Part shown: positions 22,285 through 31,916 of the stretch, piece by piece | How the letters are laid out: each line of letters starts with the position of its first letter | Numbering within the stretch: position 1 is the first letter of the stretch | NCBI RefSeq assembly: GCF_905404315.1 | Contig: NC_066269.1 | Location: 15,506,501-15,570,500, forward strand | From: Leptidea sinapis | Lineage: Eukaryota; Arthropoda; Insecta; Lepidoptera; Pieridae | Reading direction: 5' to 3' | Length of the DNA stretch: 64,000 nucleotides | Position numbers and translations under genes: made by a program | Notes under the pieces: generated by a model | Told to the model about the DNA's origin: nothing | Seen by the model: the letters and a program-made list of their open reading frames with translations, nothing else | The model's database searches: none

Positions 22285-23106
22285 GTGGATTTGTTGGCCA
22301 TAAACGAGACCTGGCTGCGCGCGGGGGAGGAGGGGCGCGCGCCAGCACCAGCTGGCTACAGACTGCTTCATGTTCCGCGCCCGCCTGCCGTTCGCTCGCG
22401 CGGGGGAGGAGTTGGGTTTTTTATAAAAAAAAATATAGGAGTACAGGTTTTGTTACCGCCTCAAACATGTATAGTAGAACAAATGTGGGTCAAACTTAAA
22501 TTGCGAGGAAAAACATGTGTCCTAGGTACAGCATATCGGCCACCATGGTTGGATGTCGATTTATTTCTAAATACACTCACAGAAGCTGTTGGCTCATTTG
22601 TATGGTGTGAGCATTTAATTATATTAGGCAATTTTAATATCGATGGCTTAAACAAAACCAGTTTAAGTTATAAAAAGTTTGAAAACTTTATAACAGCGTT
22701 TGGTTTAGTGCAACATGTAACGCAACCAACACATTTTACGTCACATTCAGAATCCCTTCTAGATTTAGTCTGTACAAATAAAACGCTTAGTTTAGAGAGT
22801 ATAGGGGTAGACTACATAGAGTCACTAAGTAGTCACGCATTTATAACGTGTACATTAAATATACCAAAAAATAAAACACAACCTAAACATATTGTATGCA
22901 GACCTATTAAAGACATTGATTCAATTAATTTCATTTATTCGCTGAACAATATTATCTGGAAAAAATTATTATTATTAACTAATGTAAATGAAATTGTATC
23001 TTTGCTGACATATTATATTATAAATTTGTTCGATTTTTACGCGCCAAAAAAAATATACATATTAAAGAAGCCCAATATCCAAGGATTACTTATAACATTA
23101 AATTAA
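22285..23106 (+). pseudogene. LINE L1 endonuclease (APE-type), catalytic sites altered
   Basis: Starts inside the domain at LLAINETWLR and runs through GGGVGFFIKKN, GTAYRPPW and LIILGNFNIDG to an ending around SLSSHAFITC. In the family this enzyme nicks target DNA to prime reverse transcription. The usual GDFN motif reads GNFN (Asn at residue 116) and the usual SDH reads SSH (Ser at residue 183), so both metal and catalytic aspartates appear lost. Other residues of the fold are well kept. A frameshift near 23060-23070 separates this frame from the RT that continues at 23109: the alternative frame reads NIKLIMKRRDD without a break. The missing N-terminal half would carry the first catalytic residues. 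Confidence 0.85.
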
Positions 23107-23108
23107 TA

Positions 23109-25034
23109 ATGAAACGTCGTGATGATGCACAAAAATTAGCAAAACAAACAAAACTTGAGTCACATATACAATTCTATAAGGAATTAAAACGGTATGTTCC
23201 TCAGGCTTTGCATAGGGAAAAGCAAGTGTATTTCAATACGTACATTAACTCTAATATTAATAATCCTCAAAAAATGTGGAAACACATAAAACATAATATT
23301 CGCATAAAATCAAAAGAACACAACCCATTACCGCCCCACTTAAATGATCCAAATAAAATTAATTCTCACTTTTTGAATATCCCTGGAACTAATCTAGTAA
23401 CATTATCAACCCTTACGTATTTTGAGTTTCACCGTTTCGGTAACTCTACTTTTGACTTTATGACTGTTGACGAAAATTCTACTCTTATGGCTATAAAAGA
23501 GCTCAAGTCGAACGCTATTGGTATTGATGACATTTCCCTAGACATGCTGCTCCTCACGCTATCACAGACTTTAACCATACTAACACACATTATTAACACT
23601 TCTTTCAAAACTAATACTTTTTCCGACCTTTGGCGACATGCCTTGATTCGTCCTCTGCCAAAAAATGACCTACCACGCAATTTTTCCGACCTAAGACCAA
23701 TTAGTATACTTCCCTGTCCTTCAAAAATTATAGAAAAAATTGTGCATAAGCAATTGATGAGTTACTTAGAAGCTCAAAATATACTACCGGATCACCAATC
23801 CGGTTTCAGAAAACAGCGAAGCACAACTACGGCCCTCATTGACGTAGTAGATAATATTTTGGCAGCGCAAGAGGAGAAAAAAGTAACAATTTTAATACTT
23901 CTTGATTTTTCACGTGCTTTTGAAACTTTAAATATAAATCTCCTACTTTCCAAGCTAGCGTACTATGGTTTTAGTGAAAATAGTATTAAGTGGTTTGAAA
24001 GCTATCTCACTAATAGAACACAGACGGTCTCAGTGATAGATGAGCAGGGTAACACAAAATTTTCAGAACGTGACACTATAACGAGGGGAGTTCCTCAGGG
24101 CTCTATTTTAGGGCCCCTTATTTTTATTATATATATTGCAGACATAATTAAAAAAACTAAGCACTGCAATTATCAAATCTACGCTGATGATATACAGCTA
24201 TATTTTTCTTTTTCGCCACACGAAACCCAACAGGCAATAGATATTATAAATGCTGATCTTCATGAAATATTCATGTGGTCTGAAAAAAACTCACTAATTT
24301 TAAACCCGAATAAAACAAAATTTATGATCTTCGGCAATTGTAACGGCTTAGAGTTAATTAATGAATTCAATGTAAGACTACTCATTAATGATAAGGATAT
24401 CGAACGCGTACAAGAAGTTCGCAATCTTGGGTTGATAATGGATGAATCCTTAAGATTTGAGAAGCATATAAATAAAGTCATTTCCAACAGTTTTTATAGA
24501 TTAAAAGTTTTGTACCAAATTAGACCATTTATAACCACAGAATTGCGCATACGTCTTTGTGAGGCTCTTGTTCTATCCAAGTTTAACTATACCGATACAG
24601 TGTATGGTCCGAGGCTGCTTGGCAGAACAAGAAAGTTAATACAAACAGTACAAAATGCATGTGCTCGTTTTTGCTGGGACATACCGGCCCGACAACACAT
24701 TTCTCCATACCTCAAAGAAGCAAATATTTTAAATATGGATGCTCGTAGACGACTTCATTTAGCCACGCTTCTTTTTGGTATAATTAAGACAAAAACGCCA
24801 AAATATTTATATAGTAAATTGGAATGGCTAGGTCAGCGCAGCCAGTTAAATTTTGAAACAAGGTTCGCATTCAATGTCCTGTCAGTCCCACTCCATCATT
24901 CCGCCTCTTTTAGAGGAAGTTTTAGGTACAGTGCCACCAAGTGCTGGAATGATATACCACCACCGTTTCGCAATCTGAAGACTGTTGGAACTTTCCAGAA
25001 AAAAGTTAAAAATCTCATCCTTACGTTTATTTAA
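23109..25034 (+). CDS. LINE L1 reverse transcriptase (641 codons, probably inactive element)
   Basis: An uninterrupted frame spanning the RT domain and C-terminal region. Landmarks: LRPISILPCPSKIIEKIVHK, HQSGFRKQRSTTTAL, the first catalytic Asp in LDFSRAF (residue 266), GVPQGSILGPL, and the YADD box at residues 358-361 with both aspartates. The thumb and C-terminus include CARFCWDIPARQH and SATKCWNDIPPPF. The listed start is only where the frame opens after the frameshift. Natively RT follows the endonuclease in one polypeptide. With no ORF1 and a damaged endonuclease the copy cannot move by itself, although this domain is formally complete. Confidence 0.88.
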   Translation: MKRRDDAQKLAKQTKLESHIQFYKELKRYVPQALHREKQVYFNTYINSNINNPQKMWKHIKHNIRIKSKEHNPLPPHLNDPNKINSHFLNIPGTNLVTLSTLTYFEFHRFGNSTFDFMTVDENSTLMAIKELKSNAIGIDDISLDMLLLTLSQTLTILTHIINTSFKTNTFSDLWRHALIRPLPKNDLPRNFSDLRPISILPCPSKIIEKIVHKQLMSYLEAQNILPDHQSGFRKQRSTTTALIDVVDNILAAQEEKKVTILILLDFSRAFETLNINLLLSKLAYYGFSENSIKWFESYLTNRTQTVSVIDEQGNTKFSERDTITRGVPQGSILGPLIFIIYIADIIKKTKHCNYQIYADDIQLYFSFSPHETQQAIDIINADLHEIFMWSEKNSLILNPNKTKFMIFGNCNGLELINEFNVRLLINDKDIERVQEVRNLGLIMDESLRFEKHINKVISNSFYRLKVLYQIRPFITTELRIRLCEALVLSKFNYTDTVYGPRLLGRTRKLIQTVQNACARFCWDIPARQHISPYLKEANILNMDARRRLHLATLLFGIIKTKTPKYLYSKLEWLGQRSQLNFETRFAFNVLSVPLHHSASFRGSFRYSATKCWNDIPPPFRNLKTVGTFQKKVKNLILTFI

Positions 25035-25576
25035 ATTATTAAGTATCTGCTTACAAATTATGTGCATAAGTCCTACATTATAAGATTTATCTTATTAATA
25101 ATACATAATGGGATCGAAGTTTTAGTTTGTTTCTGCAAATATTTCTAAAATTGGTGTTATTTTAATATTTATGTATGTATGTATATTTATGTAATATTCT
25201 GAACAAGTAGAAGCTAATTTCAAATTATCATCTTTAAAAATAATATGATGGAACCTTTAATAAAACTAAATTTATTTTTTAACATTAATAGTTACTCAAT
25301 GGGTCACCTGGGGGCTGCTGAAAATCAGCGCTGTGTTGGTATTATTCCAATGCAGCATGACGCTGAGTCAGTTCCTTTTGATAACAATAACTGCTACACA
25401 GTACTTTTAAATTAAGATAATCACTATAATATTATGCATACATTTGTTTCATTTTTTTTTATCATTTGTATATTTTTATGCTAAGTATAAGTTTTTAATT
25501 ATTATTTTTTTACCTCTAAGTCTTTCTTAGTTGTATTATTCTGTGTGGTTTGTGTTTGTTATTAATAAAGTTTTCA

Positions 25577-25605
25577 TTCATTCATTCATTCATTCATTCA
25601 TTCAT
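25577..25605 (+). repeat. (TTCA)n tail of LINE L1
   Basis: About seven TTCA units at the 3' end of the LINE, followed by (TA)n. It marks the end of the retrotransposed copy. Confidence 0.85.
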
Positions 25606-26429
25606 TTTATATATATATATATTATCTAATCAAATCTCCAGTCTCTGTCTGTAGTTAGATTTTTTTGTAAAATTTTGTGATTTGTAATTTAACTTAAAAT
25701 CTCAGTACAAATAGAAACCTATTTGAAATTTGTCATATACAGCGGCGATATTATATAGTAATGATTTCTATAATAATTATGAAAAAAAAAACCACTCATA
25801 AAGAAATATATTTTTCAATAATAATATGTACATCTCGGTTGCCTTCAACTTTAAATTAAATAATTAATTTGCTACGAAGCAAGTACTACGATGTTCCTTT
25901 ATACAAACACTTTATACTTTTTACACTTTATTAATTTTCAACTTATTTATCTACGAAACACAAAGCTCTTCAAGTCTTTTTGTACTTAAACTTAAGTTGT
26001 TTATTTTAACAATCGAGAGTTATTTAATCTGATCGTAGTACGATGAATGTTATCGTTATTATTTTCCTAAATAATAATTTGAACTAATATTTATCATAAT
26101 AATACTGTTTAATTAAGCCAGATTTCAATTCTAAAGCCTTAAATTATTAAAATGCTGGAAATATCTTGATATACATTTCAAAACTGATTTCAAGGTGGCC
26201 GAACTCTATAGATTTATATCGGTAGGTTTCATTCACGAAATTCAAAAGTTATGAATTACATTCATCAATATAATGCTAAGAAATGGAATCTTATTCCAAT
26301 AGGTATGGTGAATAGAATCTTTGGAAATTTTAAGCCATATTGGTGACGGGTACGCAATAGGGGATGTCACTTCGAGCAACAACTTAAATGGGGCTAAATT
26401 ACAAACCAATTTAATATTTAACTTATTAT
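25606..26429. other. AT-rich DNA, nothing recognised
   Basis: No supported feature. Confidence 0.45.
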
Positions 26430-26701
26430 AAATTGTTAAGTGTTATTAATGTACACAAATTAAATTTGAAAACAAAATTTATGAACGATGCGGGACGGGA
26501 TGTAGATGAAACCATAACCTGAGAGTTGAACAAGACATATTAAGATTTATGCACGTGATGTCACTCGAACGGTTGGCTGAGTGGAAGAACGCACGCACGA
26601 AACGCGAGAGGTCGCGGTTTCGTGTCCCGCATCGTTCGTAAATTTAATTTGTGTAATTAATCCCATAAGTGAGTGGTATCACTTAAAAAAATAGCAAATT
26701 G
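26430..26701 (+). mobile_element. tRNA-like inverted-repeat element T, copy C
   Basis: Left arm: ACACAAATTAAATTTGAAAA then ATGAACGATGCGGGAC (26453-26496). Right arm: GTCCCGCATCGTTCGTAAAT then TTAATTTGTGT (26625-26655), followed by the outer block AGTGAGTGGTATCACTT and AGCAAATTG. Between them lie the conserved spacer GAGAGTTGAACAAGACATAT and a tRNA-like core from about 26565 to 26638 whose A-box (TGGCTGAGTGG) and B-box (GGTTTCGTGTCC) have drifted. Both arms carry the tRNA 3' end, as in copy B. Confidence 0.8.
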
Positions 26702-27180
26702 TAAATAGTACATTAATACTTCTAAAAAACTATTCTAAATTTATTTTATAATTTTTAATATTTACATTGGGTACTGTTTTCGATTCAATTTTAAAACGAA
26801 TTTCTGCCTGCTTCCTTAGTAATATTATTTTTTTCAAATAATGCCTGTTAATTTTTTTAGTTCAATTTAGATTTTTTTGTGTTCTAATCAATGTGTAAGT
26901 TAATAAGAAAAATCCAAAAACCCTTTGAAAGTAACAAAAAATCTAGCTTTTTGAACCCGCCACTTGGGCATTGCACGACGTATCTAATATTTAGGCATTA
27001 CAATAAGTTCCTACAGACGCAAATAGGTATTTGATGGTACTATCAACTTGATTTTTTCACGCTTCACTGATCAAAAGAGTCTTTACTGATGGACAAATGT
27101 ACATCAAAGTAATAAAAAATGACATAAAACTATTTTTCAACTTAGGTCCATATTCTGACAATATACGTCTACTTATAAAT
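26702..27180. other. AT-rich DNA, nothing recognised
   Basis: No supported feature. Confidence 0.45.
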
Positions 27181-27640
27181 CAAATGAAAATCACTTTATT
27201 CATGTAGGTCACTGTAGGTTAAATGACACTTATAAATGTCAATGTTTTTCTTATTGAATCTACTGCTACTTCGTAAAGGATTTGGCTAATGAGAAGAAGT
27301 ACCAAGAAACTCATTGCCACTCCTTTAAATCAGGATTTCATTTTCATCGTTTTACAATCTGTAAAGTGATGCAACAAACATACTCAAATATCAAATAGTC
27401 AATGCCTTACAAGAGTATGTTGAAAAAGTAAATAAATATAAATTAATACCTTAAAACAAGAGTTATTGAGTACAGTAGATGCATCAATCCCCACACACCG
27501 TAAATAAATAAAGAAGGTATTTTGCGACCATTTTATTGGCAATTATAAAAAACATAATATCATTAATTTTAAAACCATGAAGCAGAGTTTCTGGCTACAG
27601 TATCATCCTGCCACCACAAGTAGCGGCCGTTCACGAGTAT
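27181..27640 (-). mobile_element. LINE 3' UTR fragment (family L4), copy 1
   Basis: Aligns over some 450 bp with 40459-41000. Shared blocks include TCACTTTATTCAT (AATAAAG poly(A) signal on the minus strand), CTACTTCGTAAAGGATTTGG, GAGAAGAAGTACCAAGAAAC, GAGTTATTGAGTACAGTAGA and GTTCACGAGTATGACGCATG. No coding frame is recognisable, so this is mostly 3' UTR. The segment near 27300 resembles the TTTCTTGC..CTTCTTCTC word found in S2. Confidence 0.7.
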
Positions 27641-29310
27641 GACGCATGGGCCAGTATAAATATCTTTATTCCAAGAAGTAACAAAAAATCCAGATTGTAA
27701 CTAGCAGTAAAGTACGTATATGCGTTGGAAAGCTTTTGCCCAATAAATAACAAATGTCGTCCACATACATGCTAGACCGGATTGATGGCTTACTTCGGGC
27801 AGGAGGAAATGAACCTTAAAAAAGGAATCACCTCTGCTCGTAGTGACCACGGCTTGATTTATTGTCCACACTCATTTACCAAGCCTTGAAAATGCAACTG
27901 TTAGGGGAAAATGTTTCGGTTTTTGTTCACATAGGTCTGAACATACATTACACTGTCTTTCATTAGGCTAAATTGTGTTAATTAAACCAAATAGTTGCGT
28001 AAAAGCATTGCTAGGTCTTTATCTATTGAAAAGGAATCTCATATATACCCTTTTCCTCTTTAAATAATTGTTATGATCGGTCAAGTAGTTTGCGAATTTT
28101 ATTATTTTCTACAAATATATAATATAATGTTCAAATTTTTTCTTTATATAAAATTTTAATGTTATAATATAGATAGTATAGACAATGGAACGGGGACTGA
28201 AACTAAATATAACTAATGCATCTATGTATTATTGATTGATTGTATGACTAATGTGTATGTATGTTTGAAACGAGAGTTCTGAAAGTTATTTAACGCATTG
28301 TTTTCAATGTAAAAAATTGACATCCGTAACTTTGTGTTAGATTTCGCTTCAAAATGCTCACAATACGTTATGGTAATCTCAGAAAGACCACATTAGACCA
28401 GTGCTGAAGCCTTTAAAAATGATAAAAAGTACAAAAAAATAATGTTAGGTTTAAGGGTAAAAAACTGCTTAACTCCATTTCCGGTGAAACTACCTCCTAT
28501 GGAAAGGAGTTAAGTAGCAAACTTGTAGGTAGTAAAAAGATCATCTACAACATTTGCTACTACCCACCGACACCTATAGGTAAGGTTGTTTTTTTTTAAA
28601 TATAACCTCAATAAAACCTCATATAAAAAATTCAAACCAAGTTGATAGTTTTATATTTTTACCTATTTCAAAAAAAATCCACAAAATTTTCCTTTTTACA
28701 ATAATTAAGATAGAGATTTCAACGACCAAAAAGCTCATATTTTGATGTGAATTTTTTTTATTTAAAATTAGGAAAAAGAACTTTTCGATATTTAAGTCAA
28801 AATGAGGTGAAAAAATAAATATTCAAATAAAAATAATACAGTGTGGTTGGGATATAAAAATTTCCAAATTTTGTGGATTTTTTATTTGTAAGAGATAAAA
28901 ATAAAAAACCAAAAAGGACATGAAAAAGGGTTATAAAGGCTGACAACTTAAAATTTTACTAACTAGATTTTATCGAATACATGATAAAGTTTTAGGTTAC
29001 GAAATATCACAATGATAAAAGGATGTAATGAATCCTTTATTATTTATGCTGTCATCGTTATGGTGACAATCATAATAACACGATGAGCAATAAAAATCAT
29101 TACTCCACAATACGTGACGATCTTGTTTGAGAAAGATAAACCACAATGAAATGTAATAAATTAGACGGAAAGGCGCAATAAAGGAGATGGTAACGACTCG
29201 GTCACTGAAACACAATATTCACATTTGAGGATTGTTAATAAATTTATTTTATTTACATTGCGATACTTGTTCAGATTGTAAAATTTTCGGGATCCTAAGA
29301 TATTTACAAT
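27641..29310. other. AT-rich DNA with a small hairpin
   Basis: CTGCTTAACTCC at 28465-28476 and GGAGTTAAGTAG at 28506-28517 form an almost perfect 12-bp inverted repeat with a 29-bp loop. Otherwise nothing is recognised. Confidence 0.4.
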
Positions 29311-29645
29311 ATTTTAGAGTGTTATCCCTCACTTCGGGGATTAAATATACAAATTTAATTTATACTAAGAATAACAAACTGTTTAGATTTTTAACAGTAT
29401 CATCTCAATTCTCAAGTCAATTTCTAAATATGCAATTAATGGCGTTGAGCAGGTATATATGTAAAGTAGATCCTGCAGATGGAACTACAGCTTGGGAGTT
29501 GAACAATACATACCAAGATTTACGATCAATGCGTCACTCGGACGGCTAGCTCAGTTGGTAAAAGCAATCCGATGGAACCCGAGAGTTGCGGGTTAGAGTA
29601 CAGCATTATCCACAAATTTTGGTACAAATTAAATTTGTTAATACA
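29311..29645 (+). mobile_element. tRNA-like inverted-repeat element T, copy D
   Basis: Left arm: GTGTTATCCCTCACTTCGGG, GATTAAATATACAAATTTAA (29320-29360). Right arm: GGTACAAATTAAATTTGTTA near 29621-29640. The spacer GGGAGTTGAACAATACATAC matches copies B and C. The tRNA-like core (about 29533-29606) keeps a perfect A-box, TAGCTCAGTTGG, but the B-box has drifted (GGGTTAGAGTAC). This copy carries additional sequence between the left arm and the spacer. A plus-strand frame at 29232-29549 that crosses the left part is not a gene. Confidence 0.75.
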
Positions 29646-30861
29646 ATATCATTTTTCCCTTACGAAATTGTGTTTATAAACTATTTAATAGAGCTTATTA
29701 TTTAGCTAATGCATATTTATAAAGTGAAACTTGTTAAGGCTTGCTGTGCCCTTCAATTTGTGAGTATTGAATGAGTTTTCACGCTTAGATTTGATATGCT
29801 CGTTCATATCAGTCAGAGCAATATTAATGGTCGGAGCATTGATATACAATTCAAAAAATGGGAGATTACTTGATGAATATAGAAAAAAAAATTGTTTTAC
29901 TTTATATTACTAACAGACACGACATTACTCACTTGTTCATATAAATAGAAAGATACGTTTTTCTATCCGTAAATAAAATCCAGCTTTGATGATTTTCTGT
30001 GAAGTGGTGTAGATAATAAAAACTATTCTTATACGTAACTTATACGTCGTTATAAAAAACCAAGAAAAATATTATTATGTATCGCTAATCACAGAAAATA
30101 ATATTATCTAGTAACCATTTAAATGATTGCTGATTATGTTAACAGTCGTGTTTACATGGACTATGACATCACACTGCGCTTCAACCAATAGCATTGGGTT
30201 TCGGAAGTTTTTATTTCGCGCGTATTTATTGTGTTTTTGTTTTGTTTATATTTATAACTCAGCAAAATTTTAATAAGAAAAACTATTCAAGATATAAATT
30301 CAATAATAATATAGATTAAAAAAAAATAACTAAATATAAGTTACATGCATATTATACTCTACAAAATATTTGTGAAATGATAACCTATCATTATCGAAAA
30401 AACACTCGATCAATTTATGAAATTAGAAATTAATAATAACAAATTTCAATATATGTATTTACATAATATACATATATTAATTACATTACTAATGAGAATT
30501 AAATCCAAATTTTGAACTGAAACAAACTAGAATGAGTCACCACGAATAATTCATTCAAAGTTTTGTAAATATTTTCTTTGTTCTGTACTAAAGAAAAATT
30601 CGTTACATCTCGTTCGTCTCGTTTGGTCTGAAATACACAAGACATTCAATTTATCAAGGCTTACCCTGTTACCAAGCGGATAAGAGAATCCACTCTATTT
30701 CCTATCCGGGCGGACATCAACGGACTTTCTTTATTTCAACTCATCACTTCAGATCTCGATAAATTTTTATTTTCAGTTTGGTTTTAAGTAAAGTAATCAA
30801 GTTTCTATTATCCGAAATCATACTGACTGAAATTATATAATATGTTAAATAGCCAATATTA
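29646..30861. other. AT-rich DNA, nothing recognised
   Basis: No supported gene or repeat. Confidence 0.45.
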
Positions 30862-31155
30862 TATCTATACTTATAAATGGAGAGCCGGTTTTTTTGTTCA
30901 ATGATACTGCGAAAACTACTGCACCGATCGTAATAATACTTATACCATTAGATATAACGTGCTTGGGAGTAGGTTTTACTATATGCTGTGTTGTTCATAA
31001 CTAATCGGGAACCTATATTTTTGCGACTTAGAAATACCAATACATTCGCAATTCAAATAATTCAGTCAATGTTATTTCATTACATATGACAGTTCATACA
31101 ATGAGCGGGCGCGATGTACTTAATTTATATGGCAAACGTTTGATGGGTCAGCTAG
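30862..31155 (+). mobile_element. Non-autonomous Helitron-like element
   Basis: Starts at TATCTATACTTATAAATGGA and ends CAAACGTTTGATGGGTCAGC followed by TAG and T. AAACGTTT is a short palindrome just before the 3' end. About 290 bp, no coding capacity. Its 3' end is closest to that of the 8.8-9.1 kb copy. Confidence 0.65.
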
Positions 31156-31559
31156 TTGTTATATAGCCAAAATACTTTGAATAATATAAATGACGTGGCA
31201 AGGCTGGTTATGTGGTAAGAATCCTCGTGGTTGTCCATTGTTGTATTATAACCATGGCAAGTAAAACACAGTATTACAAATAAATCTATTAGTCGTTTCT
31301 GTTAATATTAGGGACACTTCACAAAGCCTTATGAATATGTAATAAGAACTTGGTGTTGCCGGCAAGCGCGTGCTACACAACCACCTCGCTCGATAGTTCT
31401 TCCCTTACTGCCTGCTCAACTGTAACCCGGCACTCGCTCTCGCCTGCACTCGCACCACACGCTGATTACGCTACGGTATACACATAACTCGTATTAATAA
31501 TTGTATAAGTATAAGTAATTGAATACCTAAGTGTAATGGGTATAATGTTCAATAACAAC
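31156..31559. other. Unassigned, partly GC-richer DNA
   Basis: 31340-31480 is richer in C and includes GCTCGATAGTTCTTCCC. It may be more of the LINE relic that follows, but I cannot read a convincing frame. CAAGGCTGGTTATGTGGTAA at 31199 resembles 17.13 kb. Confidence 0.35.
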
Positions 31560-31700
31560 AACGATCAAAAATTAAATGTTACGATCGTATGACGATGCCT
31601 AGAGGCGTCGCTTCATCGTGTGCTTTCCATCACCTATTAATCACAGGAGTGTTCCGAAGAATCCTTGATCCTTGCTGCTGACTTCAACCATCGCAACACA
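31560..31700 (+). pseudogene. LINE ORF2 C-terminal relic, left part (interrupted by BEL/Pao)
   Basis: Reads VASSCAFHHLLITGVFRR and, after a frame change, ECSEESLILAADFNHRNT, a block typical of lepidopteran LINE C-termini upstream of the LWNELP block. The right-hand continuation resumes after the BEL/Pao element at 35073 as a DKLK...YHPHH-like segment. The LTR element therefore inserted into this relic. The last five bases, 31696-31700 (ACACA), form the target duplication. Confidence 0.65.
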
Positions 31701-31898
31701 TGTTCAAGTCTTGAACCGGTTAGCGCGGGGAGGCGCGGGGCGCGCGGGCAGGTGCGGGCGCAGCTCTCCGTGTCCAACAATGCTTCAGCGACGGTCATTA
31801 ATACATCACGTATCAAGACATCATATTATATTGTCAAATTATTAAAGTCATGTCATAACCAAGGCGTCTACTCTTCTTCCCATTTACACGCCCATCCA
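31701..31898 (+). repeat. BEL/Pao 5' LTR
   Basis: Begins TGTTCAAGTC and ends CCCATCCA. Contains a GC-rich stretch (31722-31765) and an AT-rich 3' half. 195 of 198 positions match the 3' LTR. Confidence 0.92.
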
Positions 31899-31901
31899 AT
31901 T

Positions 31902-31916
31902 TGGTCCTTCGAGCCG
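31902..31916 (+). promoter_or_regulatory. Putative primer-binding site
   Basis: TGGTCCTTCGAGCCG begins three bases after the 5' LTR. The TGG start fits complementarity to a tRNA 3' CCA end. The tRNA was not identified. Confidence 0.6.

Larger units (their letters stand above)
22270..25605 (+). mobile_element. Long 5'-truncated LINE, family L1 (CR1/Jockey group)
   Basis: Contains an endonuclease frame missing its N-terminus, a full reverse-transcriptase frame, a 3' UTR of about 540 bp and a (TTCA)n tail at 25577-25605. ORF1 and the 5' UTR are absent. The 3' UTR word GGGGCTGCTGAAAATCAGCG near 25311 is shared with the degraded minus-strand copy at 2.6-4.3 kb, so both belong to one family. Clade placement between CR1 and Jockey is by motif impression only. 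Confidence 0.88.

Noticed and set aside
29232..29549. 105-codon plus-strand frame
   Set aside because: Runs into the left arm and spacer of tRNA-like element copy D. No motif.
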